Assembly (NCBI RefSeq): GCF_000238315.3
Contig: NZ_CP011925.1
Location: 682,001-746,000, forward strand
Direction of reading: 5' to 3'
Source of the DNA: Pseudoalteromonas piscicida
GTDB lineage: Bacteria; Pseudomonadota; Gammaproteobacteria; Enterobacterales; Alteromonadaceae
Length of the DNA: 64,000 nt
The translations under genes were made by a program, and so were the position numbers. A model generated the notes under the pieces. That model saw only the letters and a program-made list of their open reading frames with translations, was not told the DNA's origin and made no database searches. Of the stretch, positions 38,516 to 48,564 are shown in pieces (within the stretch, counting starts at the first letter, position 1; every line of letters begins with the position of its first letter).

Positions 38516-39001
38516 ATGAAAATCCCTGAGTTACCTGAAAACGAACATGCCAGATTACATGCGCTTAGGGAGCTTGCGATACTCGATACAAAACCAACAC
38601 TTGAATTGGACCGAATTACTCAATTTACAGCCCATGTTTTTGATGCTCCAATTGCATTGGTGAGTCTTGTTGACAAGGACAGACAGTGGTTTAAATCCCG
38701 CTTTGGATTAGATGCTGAGCAAACGTCTCGCGACGTTTCATTTTGCGGCCATGCAATATTAGAAGACACGGTATTCGTAGTTTCCGATACGCTCGAAGAT
38801 CCTCGCTTTATGGATAACCCTTTGGTGTTAAATGCCCCACATATTCGATTTTATGCTGGTGCGCCTATCATATTGTCCAGCGGCTTTCGTATTGGAACCG
38901 TGTGTGTTATCGACTTAGAGCCCCGAGAGTTGAGTGAAGCTGACTGTGAAATACTAAGGCAAATTGCAAACGACGTTGTGACTCAACTGGAGAAAATCTA
39001 A
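38516..39001 (+). CDS. GAF-domain protein
   Basis: A 161-residue protein consisting of one GAF domain (about 20-158): ALVSLVDKDRQWFKSRFGLDAEQTSRDVSFCGHAI, then PHIRFYAGAPI and GTVCVIDLEPREL. GAF domains bind small ligands or cyclic nucleotides; free-standing versions of this type are common and have no known reaction. It is divergent from the large hybrid kinase gene (71 bp between starts), so a shared control region and a common signalling pathway are plausible. Confidence 0.85.
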   Translation: MKIPELPENEHARLHALRELAILDTKPTLELDRITQFTAHVFDAPIALVSLVDKDRQWFKSRFGLDAEQTSRDVSFCGHAILEDTVFVVSDTLEDPRFMDNPLVLNAPHIRFYAGAPIILSSGFRIGTVCVIDLEPRELSEADCEILRQIANDVVTQLEKI

Positions 39002-39009
39002 TTGTACTT

Positions 39010-39055
39010 TTGCGCAAGTAAAAACGATAAAGTTGCGCAAGTAAAAACGATAAAG
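39010..39055. repeat. 23-bp perfect tandem duplication
   Basis: TTGCGCAAGTAAAAACGATAAAG occupies 39010-39032 and is repeated exactly at 39033-39055. This is a local tandem duplication just after the GAF gene. Confidence 0.9.
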
Positions 39056-39174
39056 GCTAAAATTTTCCATAAAGTCGGCCGTTATAGTCGCAAATATTAG
39101 TGCATTTAGCTCGTGGAAACGTTACAATTGAGACTGTATATCATTGCCATTTAGGGCAATGTTTAAACGATAAC

Positions 39175-39372
39175 TAACCTGAGGTTTGGATAAGGAATGA
39201 GGTAACTCATTGCTTCTAAAGTAACATTAAATTACTTCTTTATCTAGCCAGAGAGTTTTGGTGATAACTGGGCGAATTTGCGCACTAATAGCTGGCTATT
39301 GGAAGTGAATTCAACGCAGTTAGCGCTAAAACTGGCTGCTAGAAAGGCATTAATTATCCTAAGCTCAGGTTA
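39175..39372. repeat. 198-bp MITE-like element with 19-bp TIRs
   Basis: TAACCTGAGGTTTGGATAA at the left end and TTATCCTAAGCTCAGGTTA at the right end are inverted repeats matching at 17 of 19 positions. No ORF is evident. It fills much of the 528-bp gap before the CDF transporter. The remaining 157 bp (39373-39529) probably hold that gene's promoter, but no clear motif is visible. Confidence 0.75.
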
Positions 39373-39529
39373 ACTACGTATATTTCTAGATCTATTTCTG
39401 TATTTTTGAATCACGGCTTTTTCCTACACGGTATAAAAGATAAGGTGAGGTGCATTTAGTCAAATGGCTCCATCTTATGTTGTGGTTGTACGTAGCATCT
39501 TATATTTAATTAGGTACACGACTCATTTC

Positions 39530-40420
39530 ATGACAGATATCACTACGCATCAAGCTTCTCGCCGGAGACTACTGATTGCGCTCGCAATCACTTGCTCTTT
39601 TATGATCATTCAAGTTATTGGTGCTTATTACGCTAATTCTCTCGCAGTATTGGCTGATGCTGGACACTTGTTTGTTCACAATAGTTCCTTGTTTATCGCG
39701 TTGATAGCGTCAAGTGTGGCAGTCTATCTTGCTAAAACATATAACGATGGTTACAAGCGGGCTGAATATACTGGCGGGCTTATCAATGGCATCCTCTACC
39801 TTTCAATTGCGGTAATTATTTTACTCGAAGGGAGTGAGCGGTTGTCTCATCATGCGGGCGGTCATGACCTAGAGGTGAACAGCTATTTAATGTCTATGAT
39901 TGCTGCAATTGGGTTTTTGTTTCACGGCGCTTCCGCTTGGGTGTTGTACAAAGGCCGTAAAGACAGTATTAACGTCTATGCTGTTTTCTTGCACTCATTT
40001 TTTGATTTACTTTCCACCATATCGACATTTATCGCAGGTGTGATCATACACCTCACAGGCTGGGAGGTGGTTGATATTCTCTCGAGTATGCTGATTTCTG
40101 TCTTTGTATTGTTTACGGGTATTAAGGTGATAATTGCTTGTCTTAAAGGGCTTGCTACACCTCCAGAAGTTTTGCCTACGGTTCAAGAAGTTGAGAGAAC
40201 GATTGTGTCTACCGAGCATGTTGAAAGCGCCCATAATATTACGGTTAGCAAAATTGATGGGGCGGTTGTCGTTGGTGCACATGTGGTATTAAAGCATCAC
40301 TGTACTATTGAATCTCATGATTCAGCGTGTCGTGTAGAAGTGGAAGAAGCGTTGAAAAAGTCCTTTAATGTACTGAGTAGTGTGCTACAAATAGAGAGCC
40401 ATGATTGCCCTCATCATTAG
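39530..40420 (+). CDS. CDF-family cation transporter with variant metal site
   Basis: An inner-membrane cation diffusion facilitator (296 residues from this start) with six hydrophobic segments. Helix 2 carries D43, H46 and H50 in LADAGHLFVHNSS; in CzcD/ZitB-type CDFs the H50 position is usually Asp. Helix 5 carries H155 and D159 (HSFFDLLS). The C-terminal cytoplasmic domain (about 205-296) ends in ESHDCPHH. Heavy-metal efflux (Zn, Co, Cd or similar) is the family role; the HxxxH variant suggests altered selectivity. ATG at 39530 is chosen as the usual N terminus; an upstream in-frame start at 39464 is possible. It stands alone. Confidence 0.85.
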   Translation: MTDITTHQASRRRLLIALAITCSFMIIQVIGAYYANSLAVLADAGHLFVHNSSLFIALIASSVAVYLAKTYNDGYKRAEYTGGLINGILYLSIAVIILLEGSERLSHHAGGHDLEVNSYLMSMIAAIGFLFHGASAWVLYKGRKDSINVYAVFLHSFFDLLSTISTFIAGVIIHLTGWEVVDILSSMLISVFVLFTGIKVIIACLKGLATPPEVLPTVQEVERTIVSTEHVESAHNITVSKIDGAVVVGAHVVLKHHCTIESHDSACRVEVEEALKKSFNVLSSVLQIESHDCPHH

Positions 40421-40538
40421 GGTAAACATATCCTAATATGTGATATATTTTTTAGTTATTTGTTACACTACCTTGGCAGGTTTTAAAATATTTTTTATTG
40501 TTATACATAGGCAGTATCACAAACCGGTGGTGTAACAT

Positions 40539-43322
40539 TTGAATCAAAAGCAAGCGCTCATCATAACTTTAGTCTTAGGTGTATTAGGCGGGCTGGCCAA
40601 TCTGTTGCCAATTTGGTTTTTGGATAGCTCTGAGTTTCTTTTTGGCCAGCTGTTTGTACTATTTATCCTGCTACTATGCGGATGGCGCTATGCCATTATT
40701 GCTGTGATTATTGGTGCCGGCTTTATTTGGTATCGATGGGAGCATGCTTGGCCCTCTGTGGTTTTTTTCTTCGAAGTGTTGTGGCTTCACTTTGTTTGTG
40801 TCCGTTTCGCCAAGCCATTTTTTGTTCGGGGTATCGTTTATTGGATTTTGTTGGGTTTGCCTGCATTATTTATTTTTGGCTATTTTGCCCTCGAACTGCC
40901 GCTACTCGTTATATTCACTGCACTGGCTAAGTACCTAATCAACGCAGGTATTTGTCTCGCTGTGGTCGACTTGCTGAGCTTTTTCTTTACTCGCAGCAAG
41001 TGGCAAGGGATGCCGCTCAATCAAATTCTTAATTCTACCGTCAACCTTGTTATCGTTTTGGTTGTATTGATGACAACCGTTGTATTGACAAACAATTACT
41101 ACAAAAGAATTGAAGCTGAGATAAAAACACAGCTTGAAGAAGCCTCTGGTTCAATTGTCGCTCAAATTGATGACTACCTTGATGCATATCGTCGCGCGAT
41201 GGTGATATCCGCAACGGATGTATCCTTAGGGATTGATGCTGATTATGTTATTGAGCGGTTGCTAAAAACTCACGCTAATTTTAGAACCGCGATTGTTGCG
41301 GACAAAGATGCTAATGTTACTCACCTTTATCCGCAGCATTTTGCTGATACGATGAAGGGAACAAATGCCAATGTATCTGATAGAGATTATTTTATTAAAG
41401 CATCTGAATACCCCGAAGGATTTGTGTCGGGCATATTTCAAGGACGAGGTTTTGATGAAGCACCTATCGTAGCAATTTCAGCACCAATCTTTATCGCCGA
41501 AGAGTTTAAAGGGATTGTGGAAGGGTCTTTAATATTTGGCTCGTTTGAACGCTTTATTCCAAAAATCCTTGCTGAAGATGCTAACTTGATTGTGTTGGAT
41601 AAACACAAAAGGGTCGTTTATAGCTCGTTAAAGACCGAATTTAAAACCCTGGATATGCCAAGTGACGTGGTGTTGCAGGCCTTATTTGATAAAGAATCCT
41701 CAACTTTTGAAGATTCTACCGAGCAAATCTTGTTTAAACAGGCTGCGGTATCTAAACAATATGAATGGTCAGTTATCACTATGCTCGACCGTAAATATCT
41801 TAACTTAGTTGCTGCTGAAGCCTGGTCAGATGCATTAGGACTTGCGCTTGCGATTATTGTATTGAGCTCTATTTTTGTCCGTCAACTCACGAGATTGTTG
41901 GTGCGTCCAATCGTGGCGCTCAGTCATGATATTCATGCTTACGAACCTTCAACTTTAATCGAAAATTCGGCCAATGCAGATAGCAGCTTTTTAGAAATAA
42001 TTGAGTTGCAGCAGCAGTTCAATCAGTTGGCGTTTAAGCTAACACTGAGTTTTACAAAGCAAAACCAAGCCAGCCTAGAAAACGAAAGACTTAACCGCAA
42101 GCTTACCGACTTCAATCGTGAGTTAGAGCAGCAAGTTGCTGAGAAAACGGAAGAGCTAACCAAAGCCGTTGAAGCCGCAAATGCCGCCAACCATTCCAAG
42201 AGCCGATTCCTCGCCAATATGAGCCATGAAATTAGAACGCCGTTAAATGGAATTATCGGTATGTCGGATAGCTTGATCAGAGAGCAAAGCCTTAGCAATG
42301 AGATGGCAGACCAAATAACAATTATACGGCAATCGGCAAAGAATCTAATGCTTATCCTCAATGATATTTTGGATTATTCTAAAATTGAGGCGGGAGCTCT
42401 GAAAATAGAACGTCGAGTTGTGAACTTGCAAGAAATGCTCGACAGTCTGGTCAGCATTTTTAAAATTTCCAATGTCAGATATGGCGTTGAGTTTAAGTAC
42501 GAAAAGGGTAGTGAACTACCTACATACCTTGAGTTAGATGAACTACGCGTATCACAAGTGGTAAATAATTTACTCAGCAATGCTGGAAAGTTTACCAATA
42601 AAGGCCAGATCACATTCTCCGTCCATTATGACAGTGGGATATTAAAGTTTACCGTTGCTGATACTGGGATCGGCATTTCAAAAGCGCAACAGGAAACGTT
42701 ATTTCATGAGTTTACACAGGCTGATCTTTCAACCACAAGAAAGTTTGGTGGTACCGGACTTGGCTTAGCCATTTCTAAAAAACTAGTTGAAGCGATGCAT
42801 GGTGAGGTAAGGGTTCACAGTGAACTTGGGCTTGGTAGTCAATTCTATGTAGATATTCCGGCCTCGAAAGGACAGGGCGTCAAGAGAGAGCAACAAGAAG
42901 TTGGGGCACCTGATTTCAACGGCCTTGATATTCTATTGGTAGAAGACAATAAAATTAACCAAGTGGTTGTTGGTAAGTTGCTCGAGAAAACTCATTGCTT
43001 GTTAGACAAAGTGGACGACGGAGTCGAAGCCTTAGTAGCGATGAAGGCGAAGAACTATGCCTTGGTTTTAATGGATTGCCAAATGCCGAATATGGATGGC
43101 TTTGCTTGTACCAAAGCAATCAGAAACGAGCCAAGTATATACGGCAATCCACATATTATTGCGATAACAGCCAACGCCTACGAGGAAGATAAACAAAAAT
43201 GTATCCAAGCGGGCATGGATGATTTTATTGCAAAACCCATTGATATTAATGAACTCTATCAAAAACTTAGTGAGTGGCAGCGCTCAGAACTACCTGATAG
43301 TGAAACGCTAGATAAGGGCTAA
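40539..43322 (+). CDS. membrane hybrid histidine kinase with Cache-like sensor
   Basis: A 927-residue hybrid sensor kinase. The N-terminal ~200 residues are a multi-helix membrane region. A periplasmic Cache-like sensor follows (about 210-420; [30 protein letters not shown] and [35 protein letters not shown]), then a coiled coil. The kinase core has H563 in [12 protein letters not shown] and an ATPase with [19 protein letters not shown]. The C-terminal receiver has D846 in [11 protein letters not shown]. No HPt is present. TTG at 40539 has GGTGG upstream. It converges on the propeller GGDEF-EAL gene. Confidence 0.88.
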   Translation: MNQKQALIITLVLGVLGGLANLLPIWFLDSSEFLFGQLFVLFILLLCGWRYAIIAVIIGAGFIWYRWEHAWPSVVFFFEVLWLHFVCVRFAKPFFVRGIVYWILLGLPALFIFGYFALELPLLVIFTALAKYLINAGICLAVVDLLSFFFTRSKWQGMPLNQILNSTVNLVIVLVVLMTTVVLTNNYYKRIEAEIKTQLEEASGSIVAQIDDYLDAYRRAMVISATDVSLGIDADYVIERLLKTHANFRTAIVADKDANVTHLYPQHFADTMKGTNANVSDRDYFIKASEYPEGFVSGIFQGRGFDEAPIVAISAPIFIAEEFKGIVEGSLIFGSFERFIPKILAEDANLIVLDKHKRVVYSSLKTEFKTLDMPSDVVLQALFDKESSTFEDSTEQILFKQAAVSKQYEWSVITMLDRKYLNLVAAEAWSDALGLALAIIVLSSIFVRQLTRLLVRPIVALSHDIHAYEPSTLIENSANADSSFLEIIELQQQFNQLAFKLTLSFTKQNQASLENERLNRKLTDFNRELEQQVAEKTEELTKAVEAANAANHSKSRFLANMSHEIRTPLNGIIGMSDSLIREQSLSNEMADQITIIRQSAKNLMLILNDILDYSKIEAGALKIERRVVNLQEMLDSLVSIFKISNVRYGVEFKYEKGSELPTYLELDELRVSQVVNNLLSNAGKFTNKGQITFSVHYDSGILKFTVADTGIGISKAQQETLFHEFTQADLSTTRKFGGTGLGLAISKKLVEAMHGEVRVHSELGLGSQFYVDIPASKGQGVKREQQEVGAPDFNGLDILLVEDNKINQVVVGKLLEKTHCLLDKVDDGVEALVAMKAKNYALVLMDCQMPNMDGFACTKAIRNEPSIYGNPHIIAITANAYEEDKQKCIQAGMDDFIAKPIDINELYQKLSEWQRSELPDSETLDKG

Positions 43323-43367
43323 CGCTTGTTAGCCCGCAGTCACTACATTAAAGCATTAAGCCCGATA

Positions 43368-46300
43368 TCAAGCTCTTGAGCGTTCATGCTGTTCGTAAAA
43401 TGCCAGTAAATCGTCAATCGCCATAGGCTTTGCGAAGTGATAGCCTTGCATATATTCACAGCCTACGTCTCTTAGGTAATTAAGCTGAGATTCTGTCTCG
43501 ACACCTTCTGCAATACACTTCATGTTTAAGCTTTGTGCCAGTAAATAAATGGTTCTAATGATAGACTTATTCGCGGGTTTTGCGCTCATGTTACGAACAA
43601 ACCCTTGATCAATTTTTATAATATCAAGAGGGAACTCATTCAGGTACGTAAGTGACGAAAAGCCGGTGCCGAAGTCGTCGAGTAGCAATACAAAGTCAGC
43701 CCGTTTCATTTCGTTTATAGTTGCCCGAGCCTTAACCATATCAGACATAAAAATTGACTCGGTGATTTCGAGTCTTAAACACCGATTAGTGAGACCATGC
43801 GCTTTTAAAATCTCAGTGAATTGGTGTGCAATGTCTGAGCGTAAAATATGAACTGCGCTTAAATTAAGAGATAAATAAAAGTCGGGTTCTTGTGTAAATA
43901 ATGGACGTAATTCTATTAAGGCTCTAATAAGCGCTTGCTCAGTCAAGGTTTCAATTAAACCGCTTTCTTCTGCTATTGGAATAAAATCGCATGGAGGAAT
44001 TAGCATGTCATTATTGCGCCAGCGCATAAGTAACTCGACGCCGGCAAGCTGACCTGTAGTGGTATTGATGATAGGCTGGTAGTGATTGAAAAACTCACCG
44101 TCTTTAACTGCCGTTTTCATTGCGGTTTCTAACCGAAGCTTTTTACTGATCTCTTCATTCATTGACTCAGTAAAGAACTTGAATGCATTTCTTCCCGACT
44201 GCTTTGCATGGATCATGGCGATATCAGCGTTACGGATCAAAGATTCTGAGTCCGGTGCATCGAATGGATAAACTGCAACACCAATACTGGCAGATACACT
44301 CATGGTGATCCCATCAATTTCGATACGTTCGGGTATGTGCTTCACTAAGCGGGTAACTACTTCACTCACATATTCGATGCTAGGGAAGGACTTAATTAGC
44401 ACGAGAAACTCATCGCCGCTCTGTCTTGCTAAGATACAGTTATTGTTAATTTGCTCTTTGATCCGCTTAGTTATCGCGACCAGTAATTTATCGCCGATAT
44501 GGTGTCCGTAGGCATCATTGATTGGTTTAAATTTATCTAAATCTATAAAGAGTAGGGCGCAGCTTTGCTGTGTATTGTTTGCGTTAAACAGTGCAAATTC
44601 AATATGCTGTAGCATCAAGCTGCGATTTGGTAGCTCAGTCAAAGCGTCGAAATTGGCGAGATATCTAAGTTCATTCTCGGCTTTTTTCTGCTCTGTCAGA
44701 TCGGTAACAACGACCACGAAGTATTGGAGGTTCACATTGTCCTTGGAAACCGCGCTAATACTAAGTTGAACCGGGTGCACTTTATCCCAGCCGTCTGTAA
44801 CTTGAACTTCCTGTCTTAGATATTGATTCGGTCCAAGAGATTTTAAATTTGCAATTAAACCGTGAAACTTCTTTTGCCCGATAGCATTAACAAAACGCTC
44901 AGTTGTTAAGTCGTTTAACGCTTCGTGTTCCTGCAGTTGAAACGCTCTACAGAAGCTACTATTGACTGAAATGGGTTGTAAATTAGGGTCTAAAATCAAA
45001 ATCCAATCGTTCACTTGGCTGAAGGCTTCGCCCAGCATATTTGCGCGCATCTGGTTCGCTTTTTGCGTGGTTACATTGGTATAAATGCCGTGCAGTTCAG
45101 TGGCTTTACCTTGTGAGTCAAATTCTGCGACTTGGCCAAAGTCGTGAAACCAATGCCAATTATTGTCTGCGCAGCGCAGTCGATAAGATAGAGAGAGCTG
45201 CTCTTTAGTGGGGTTAGAAATAAATTTCTTCCAAGCACGCTCGACGAGTTCTCTATCATCCGGGTGAATGGCGTTATAGTGCTCTTGCAGCGTCATAGTA
45301 TCGCTCTCAAAGCCCAGCGCTTCGGCCCGCTGTTGTGTGATCTGGCGTGCAGCGAGATCCGCCGACCAAACACCGCTTTTGGTTGATTTCAACGCCAGTT
45401 TTGTCTGTCTTCCCGCATGCGTAACGGCTCTAAGTGCCGTTTCAAGCTGACGTTGTTTTTGTTTGTGCTTAATAATGATGAGCAATATCAGCGCGAATGC
45501 ACTTAGACTGTATAAGCTTAATGCAAAAGGCGAGCGCCAAGGAGAGTGGGCAACATTAAAGCGCAAGTTGAGTGCGTTGCTCAGGTCTTTACTGTCAAGT
45601 GAACGCGGTGCAATGATTAACTGATAATCACCAGGGAGTAATTGATTTAGAAAAACTTTATTTCGTTTTAAGCTTGAAAACGTCAGTGCACTTGGGCCAT
45701 GTAAAGAAGCTTGGTATTGAATGTGATGATCGGCATTGAAGTCAAAGTCAGAAAACTGTAGCTCTATGCCCATGTCGTCAAACTTAAAATCAAGTGCTTG
45801 TAAAATTGCGTCAGGGGCTAAGTAGGTTTGATCTCTGCTTAAGATATCCATTTGGGTGATCAGTAGTGGGCGGCGCTTAACAGCACTATCTGAGAACTGT
45901 TCCGGATCAAAAGTGATAGAGCCGTTGACTGTGCCGAACATCAGCTTACCAGATTCAAGTGCTGCTGCAGCGCCGCCGTTAAACTCGAGCGTCGGCAGAC
46001 CTTGATTCGTTCCGAAGGTTTCCAAGACTTTATTTATTGGGTCAAATCTAAACATGCCGCGTTGACTGCTGGCCCAAATCATTCCATCTCTATCTAACAG
46101 GAGGTTGTAGATAGCATTACTCATCAAACCTTGTTCAGTCGTTAGCTTGTATTCTTCGGCGTAAGTATCTTTATTGATCCCGACAAGACCTTCGGTTGAG
46201 GTTGCCAACCATAGCGTTCCTGCTCTATCTACTACCCAACTATTAACGGCTGAGACCAAGTGTTTATCCGATTTGTTGTAAATCGTTGTTAGGGTATCTG

Positions 46301-47855
46301 TTGACTCATTATATTTGACCAAACTGATATCCGTACTTATCCAATATTCATCATCGGTCGCATCCAGAGGTGGCAGGAGCAAAAAGCTTTGTGCCGCTGC
46401 CAGCTGTTTTGATAATCCCTCTAATGCGCGTACCGTATTGGTGGCTGCATCATATTCGTAAAATCCATTGCTATTGATAAATGGAAACTTGCTTTCTGAG
46501 TACTTAGCGATACCCCAACTATATGGCTCAAGTTTGTCACCACTTTCAAGCGTAATTGGGCTTAGCTGTTTGGTGTCGATGTTAAATAGCGCGGTCTCTT
46601 GAGTTGTTTGGATTAGAAAGGTATTTTCGTCGAAATGTGCAGAATTAAAAATAGAAAATACGGCATCTGCTCCGTATAGTGCTTTTGCATCTCTATTTTG
46701 CAGGTAGCTAGATTTCAATTGCCGGGTGCTTAAATCAAACTCGTTAATGCCGTTATCTGTACCAAGGAGCACCGTATTTTGGCTGGTAGGATGAATTGAC
46801 CAGATATTGTTATTGGCAAATCTGTCTTGAGTACTGATGAATGTGGTAAAACGTAGCGAGCTGGAAGGCCATAAATATGCGCCATCATTATATGTACCCA
46901 TCCATAGGTTGTTGTTTCTATCTGCGTAAAGCTTAGTGATACTGGGATTAGTGAGGCGATATTGTCCCTCGGTTAAGGATAGAACTTTTGAGCTGGTTTT
47001 TTTTCTTCTATCAATAAGAAACAGTCCATGCTCCGTAGCAATAAACTCGCCATAGGGAGTGATTTGGTGTCCCCAAATATTTTTCTCAGGAACAAGCTCA
47101 TAGCTTTTTGAAGCAACCAGTGTTTGGTTACTGACTGGAATGACATATAAACCTTCTACAGTACCAACAAGCAGTCCCAACGATGGGTCGCGTTTGAGTA
47201 ATTTAACATCATGACTGAGTTCTGATTTTGAATCAGTGTAATTTATTTGCTCTACATTTCCGGTTGCAAGAGAATAAGTGAACAGGCCTTCTGTTGTACC
47301 AATAATCACAAAGTTACCAATAACGTTTATGGCGCGAATGTAACTACTTGGTTTGAAGTGAGTGAGTAATTCAGATTTTAACGTATTGCTGTCTAATGTG
47401 TAGAGGTCGCTTTCAATGGAGAAAATGATATTTTCTCGATGACCAATAGCTGTGGCGATGGGTTTTAGAACTGCGTTACTGTCTTGGCGTTTACCGTCGT
47501 AGATTTGTTGAATTGTATAGTCATCAACATTCAGTAAAAATGCGCCGCTGGCACCTGTAGAGATCAAAAGCTCATCATTCGATATATTGAATAACCCAAC
47601 TATTTCTTGTTCATCAAGACCCTTAGAAGCGGCAATATTAATGAGCTGATTGCCATCATAACGGTTTAGCCCTTGCAGAGTACCTATCCAAATGAAACCA
47701 TGTTTGTCTTGTGTTATAGCAGTGATTGCAGACTGGCTTAACCCTTCCTCCACAGAGAAACGAGAAGTATATTGGCCGAAGTTATGGGCGTGGCTAGGCG
47801 CGACTATGCAACACAAAGAAAATAATATAAAAAAACACAATAGCGCTTGCTTCAT
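43368..47855 (-). CDS. periplasmic two-component propeller / GGDEF-EAL c-di-GMP protein
   Basis: A 1495-residue membrane signalling protein. After a signal peptide (about 1-23), residues about 30-740 contain reg_prop-type propeller repeats of the form D-x-x-G-x-(I/L)W-(I/V/A)-(G/A)-T, followed by a Y_Y_Y-like region. A transmembrane helix (about 800) then leads to PAS-like domains, a GGDEF domain with SGDEF at residues 1146-1150 and an EAL domain with ELL at E1274. The EAL also has LEITESIFMSD and LLDDFGTGFSSL. SGDEF and ELL variants can be active, so direction of c-di-GMP turnover is not decided here. It is a single gene. Confidence 0.87.
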   Translation of the reverse strand: MKQALLCFFILFSLCCIVAPSHAHNFGQYTSRFSVEEGLSQSAITAITQDKHGFIWIGTLQGLNRYDGNQLINIAASKGLDEQEIVGLFNISNDELLISTGASGAFLLNVDDYTIQQIYDGKRQDSNAVLKPIATAIGHRENIIFSIESDLYTLDSNTLKSELLTHFKPSSYIRAINVIGNFVIIGTTEGLFTYSLATGNVEQINYTDSKSELSHDVKLLKRDPSLGLLVGTVEGLYVIPVSNQTLVASKSYELVPEKNIWGHQITPYGEFIATEHGLFLIDRRKKTSSKVLSLTEGQYRLTNPSITKLYADRNNNLWMGTYNDGAYLWPSSSLRFTTFISTQDRFANNNIWSIHPTSQNTVLLGTDNGINEFDLSTRQLKSSYLQNRDAKALYGADAVFSIFNSAHFDENTFLIQTTQETALFNIDTKQLSPITLESGDKLEPYSWGIAKYSESKFPFINSNGFYEYDAATNTVRALEGLSKQLAAAQSFLLLPPLDATDDEYWISTDISLVKYNESTDTLTTIYNKSDKHLVSAVNSWVVDRAGTLWLATSTEGLVGINKDTYAEEYKLTTEQGLMSNAIYNLLLDRDGMIWASSQRGMFRFDPINKVLETFGTNQGLPTLEFNGGAAAALESGKLMFGTVNGSITFDPEQFSDSAVKRRPLLITQMDILSRDQTYLAPDAILQALDFKFDDMGIELQFSDFDFNADHHIQYQASLHGPSALTFSSLKRNKVFLNQLLPGDYQLIIAPRSLDSKDLSNALNLRFNVAHSPWRSPFALSLYSLSAFALILLIIIKHKQKQRQLETALRAVTHAGRQTKLALKSTKSGVWSADLAARQITQQRAEALGFESDTMTLQEHYNAIHPDDRELVERAWKKFISNPTKEQLSLSYRLRCADNNWHWFHDFGQVAEFDSQGKATELHGIYTNVTTQKANQMRANMLGEAFSQVNDWILILDPNLQPISVNSSFCRAFQLQEHEALNDLTTERFVNAIGQKKFHGLIANLKSLGPNQYLRQEVQVTDGWDKVHPVQLSISAVSKDNVNLQYFVVVVTDLTEQKKAENELRYLANFDALTELPNRSLMLQHIEFALFNANNTQQSCALLFIDLDKFKPINDAYGHHIGDKLLVAITKRIKEQINNNCILARQSGDEFLVLIKSFPSIEYVSEVVTRLVKHIPERIEIDGITMSVSASIGVAVYPFDAPDSESLIRNADIAMIHAKQSGRNAFKFFTESMNEEISKKLRLETAMKTAVKDGEFFNHYQPIINTTTGQLAGVELLMRWRNNDMLIPPCDFIPIAEESGLIETLTEQALIRALIELRPLFTQEPDFYLSLNLSAVHILRSDIAHQFTEILKAHGLTNRCLRLEITESIFMSDMVKARATINEMKRADFVLLLDDFGTGFSSLTYLNEFPLDIIKIDQGFVRNMSAKPANKSIIRTIYLLAQSLNMKCIAEGVETESQLNYLRDVGCEYMQGYHFAKPMAIDDLLAFYEQHERSRA

Positions 47856-48238
47856 TAAAAGACCTTTCTCTATCCAATCTTATTTAGTCCTTTAACAACA
47901 TGTTACCAAATCAAACTAAGCTGATCCGCGCTAATAAAACTGTTAGCGGTGACGCGCAGTCTAGCGGAAACACTAGATTGAAATCAACTTAAACCTTGGT
48001 TTTTATGCAATATATTTAACAATTTATACATGTTTAAGGTTTGTCATTTGTAGCAAATAAAACAATCTATTTGGATGCAAGAGCACCCTCACTCTTATGT
48101 GTAAAGTAACGCTTATCAAGTTAATTTAAGCGTAGCAGTTTTATTGGATTTTTCTTAATTTTATAGAAATAAACGTCGGCTTGAGTACGACGTTTTACGA
48201 AGTGTGAATAACCTAAGTCTTTGTAGCAGCTTACAAAG

Positions 48239-48257
48239 GAAAATAATTCGCATTTAT
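48239..48257. promoter_or_regulatory. Fur-like site upstream of bfd
   Basis: GAAAATAATTCGCATTTAT matches the 19-bp Fur consensus at 13 positions by eye. A similar sequence occurs upstream of the bacterioferritin genes at 49605. Confidence 0.5.
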
Positions 48258-48273
48258 AGCTAAGGTATGTGTT

Positions 48274-48286
48274 GATAATTGTTATC
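48274..48286. promoter_or_regulatory. Fur-type hexamer palindrome upstream of bfd
   Basis: GATAATTGTTATC is a 6-1-6 palindrome typical of Fur half-site arrangements. It lies about 50 bp upstream of the bfd start. Confidence 0.6.
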
Positions 48287-48337
48287 GTTTAGATTAGACT
48301 TGTTTGCAGTTAATGAGTTTGAGATTGGTTTTCATTT

Positions 48338-48532
48338 ATGTACGTATGCATTTGTCATGGTGTTACAGATAAAAAGATTGCAGAGACGATAGACAATGGT
48401 GCTCGTTCAATGCGTGATCTTAGCCAGACATTATCTGTTGGTAAACAGTGCGGAAAGTGCTGTAACTGTGCGAAGAAAATTTTAAATGAAAAGCTGATTG
48501 CTATTGTTGATGTCACTGATCAGGTTGCGTAA
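48338..48532 (+). CDS. bfd: bacterioferritin-associated ferredoxin
   Basis: A 64-residue [2Fe-2S] protein that donates electrons to bacterioferritin to release stored iron. The four-Cys pattern is typical: C4 and C6 in YVCICHGVTD and C38/C41 in GKQCGKC, with extra cysteines nearby. Fur-like sites lie upstream, consistent with induction under iron limitation. It faces the two bacterioferritin genes (convergent, 32 bp apart), which fits a joint iron-storage function. Confidence 0.92.
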   Translation: MYVCICHGVTDKKIAETIDNGARSMRDLSQTLSVGKQCGKCCNCAKKILNEKLIAIVDVTDQVA

Positions 48533-48564
48533 CAATACATTATCACGCAACCTCAATTAAATAC

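Larger units (their letters stand above)
47856..48337. other. intergenic region with a hairpin and Fur-like sites before bfd
   Basis: The 482-bp gap between divergent genes contains a hairpin (AAACGTCG at 48171-48178 with CGACGTTT at 48188-48195) and Fur-like sites at 48239-48257 and 48274-48286. The rest is AT-rich and shows nothing else clear. Confidence 0.5.
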
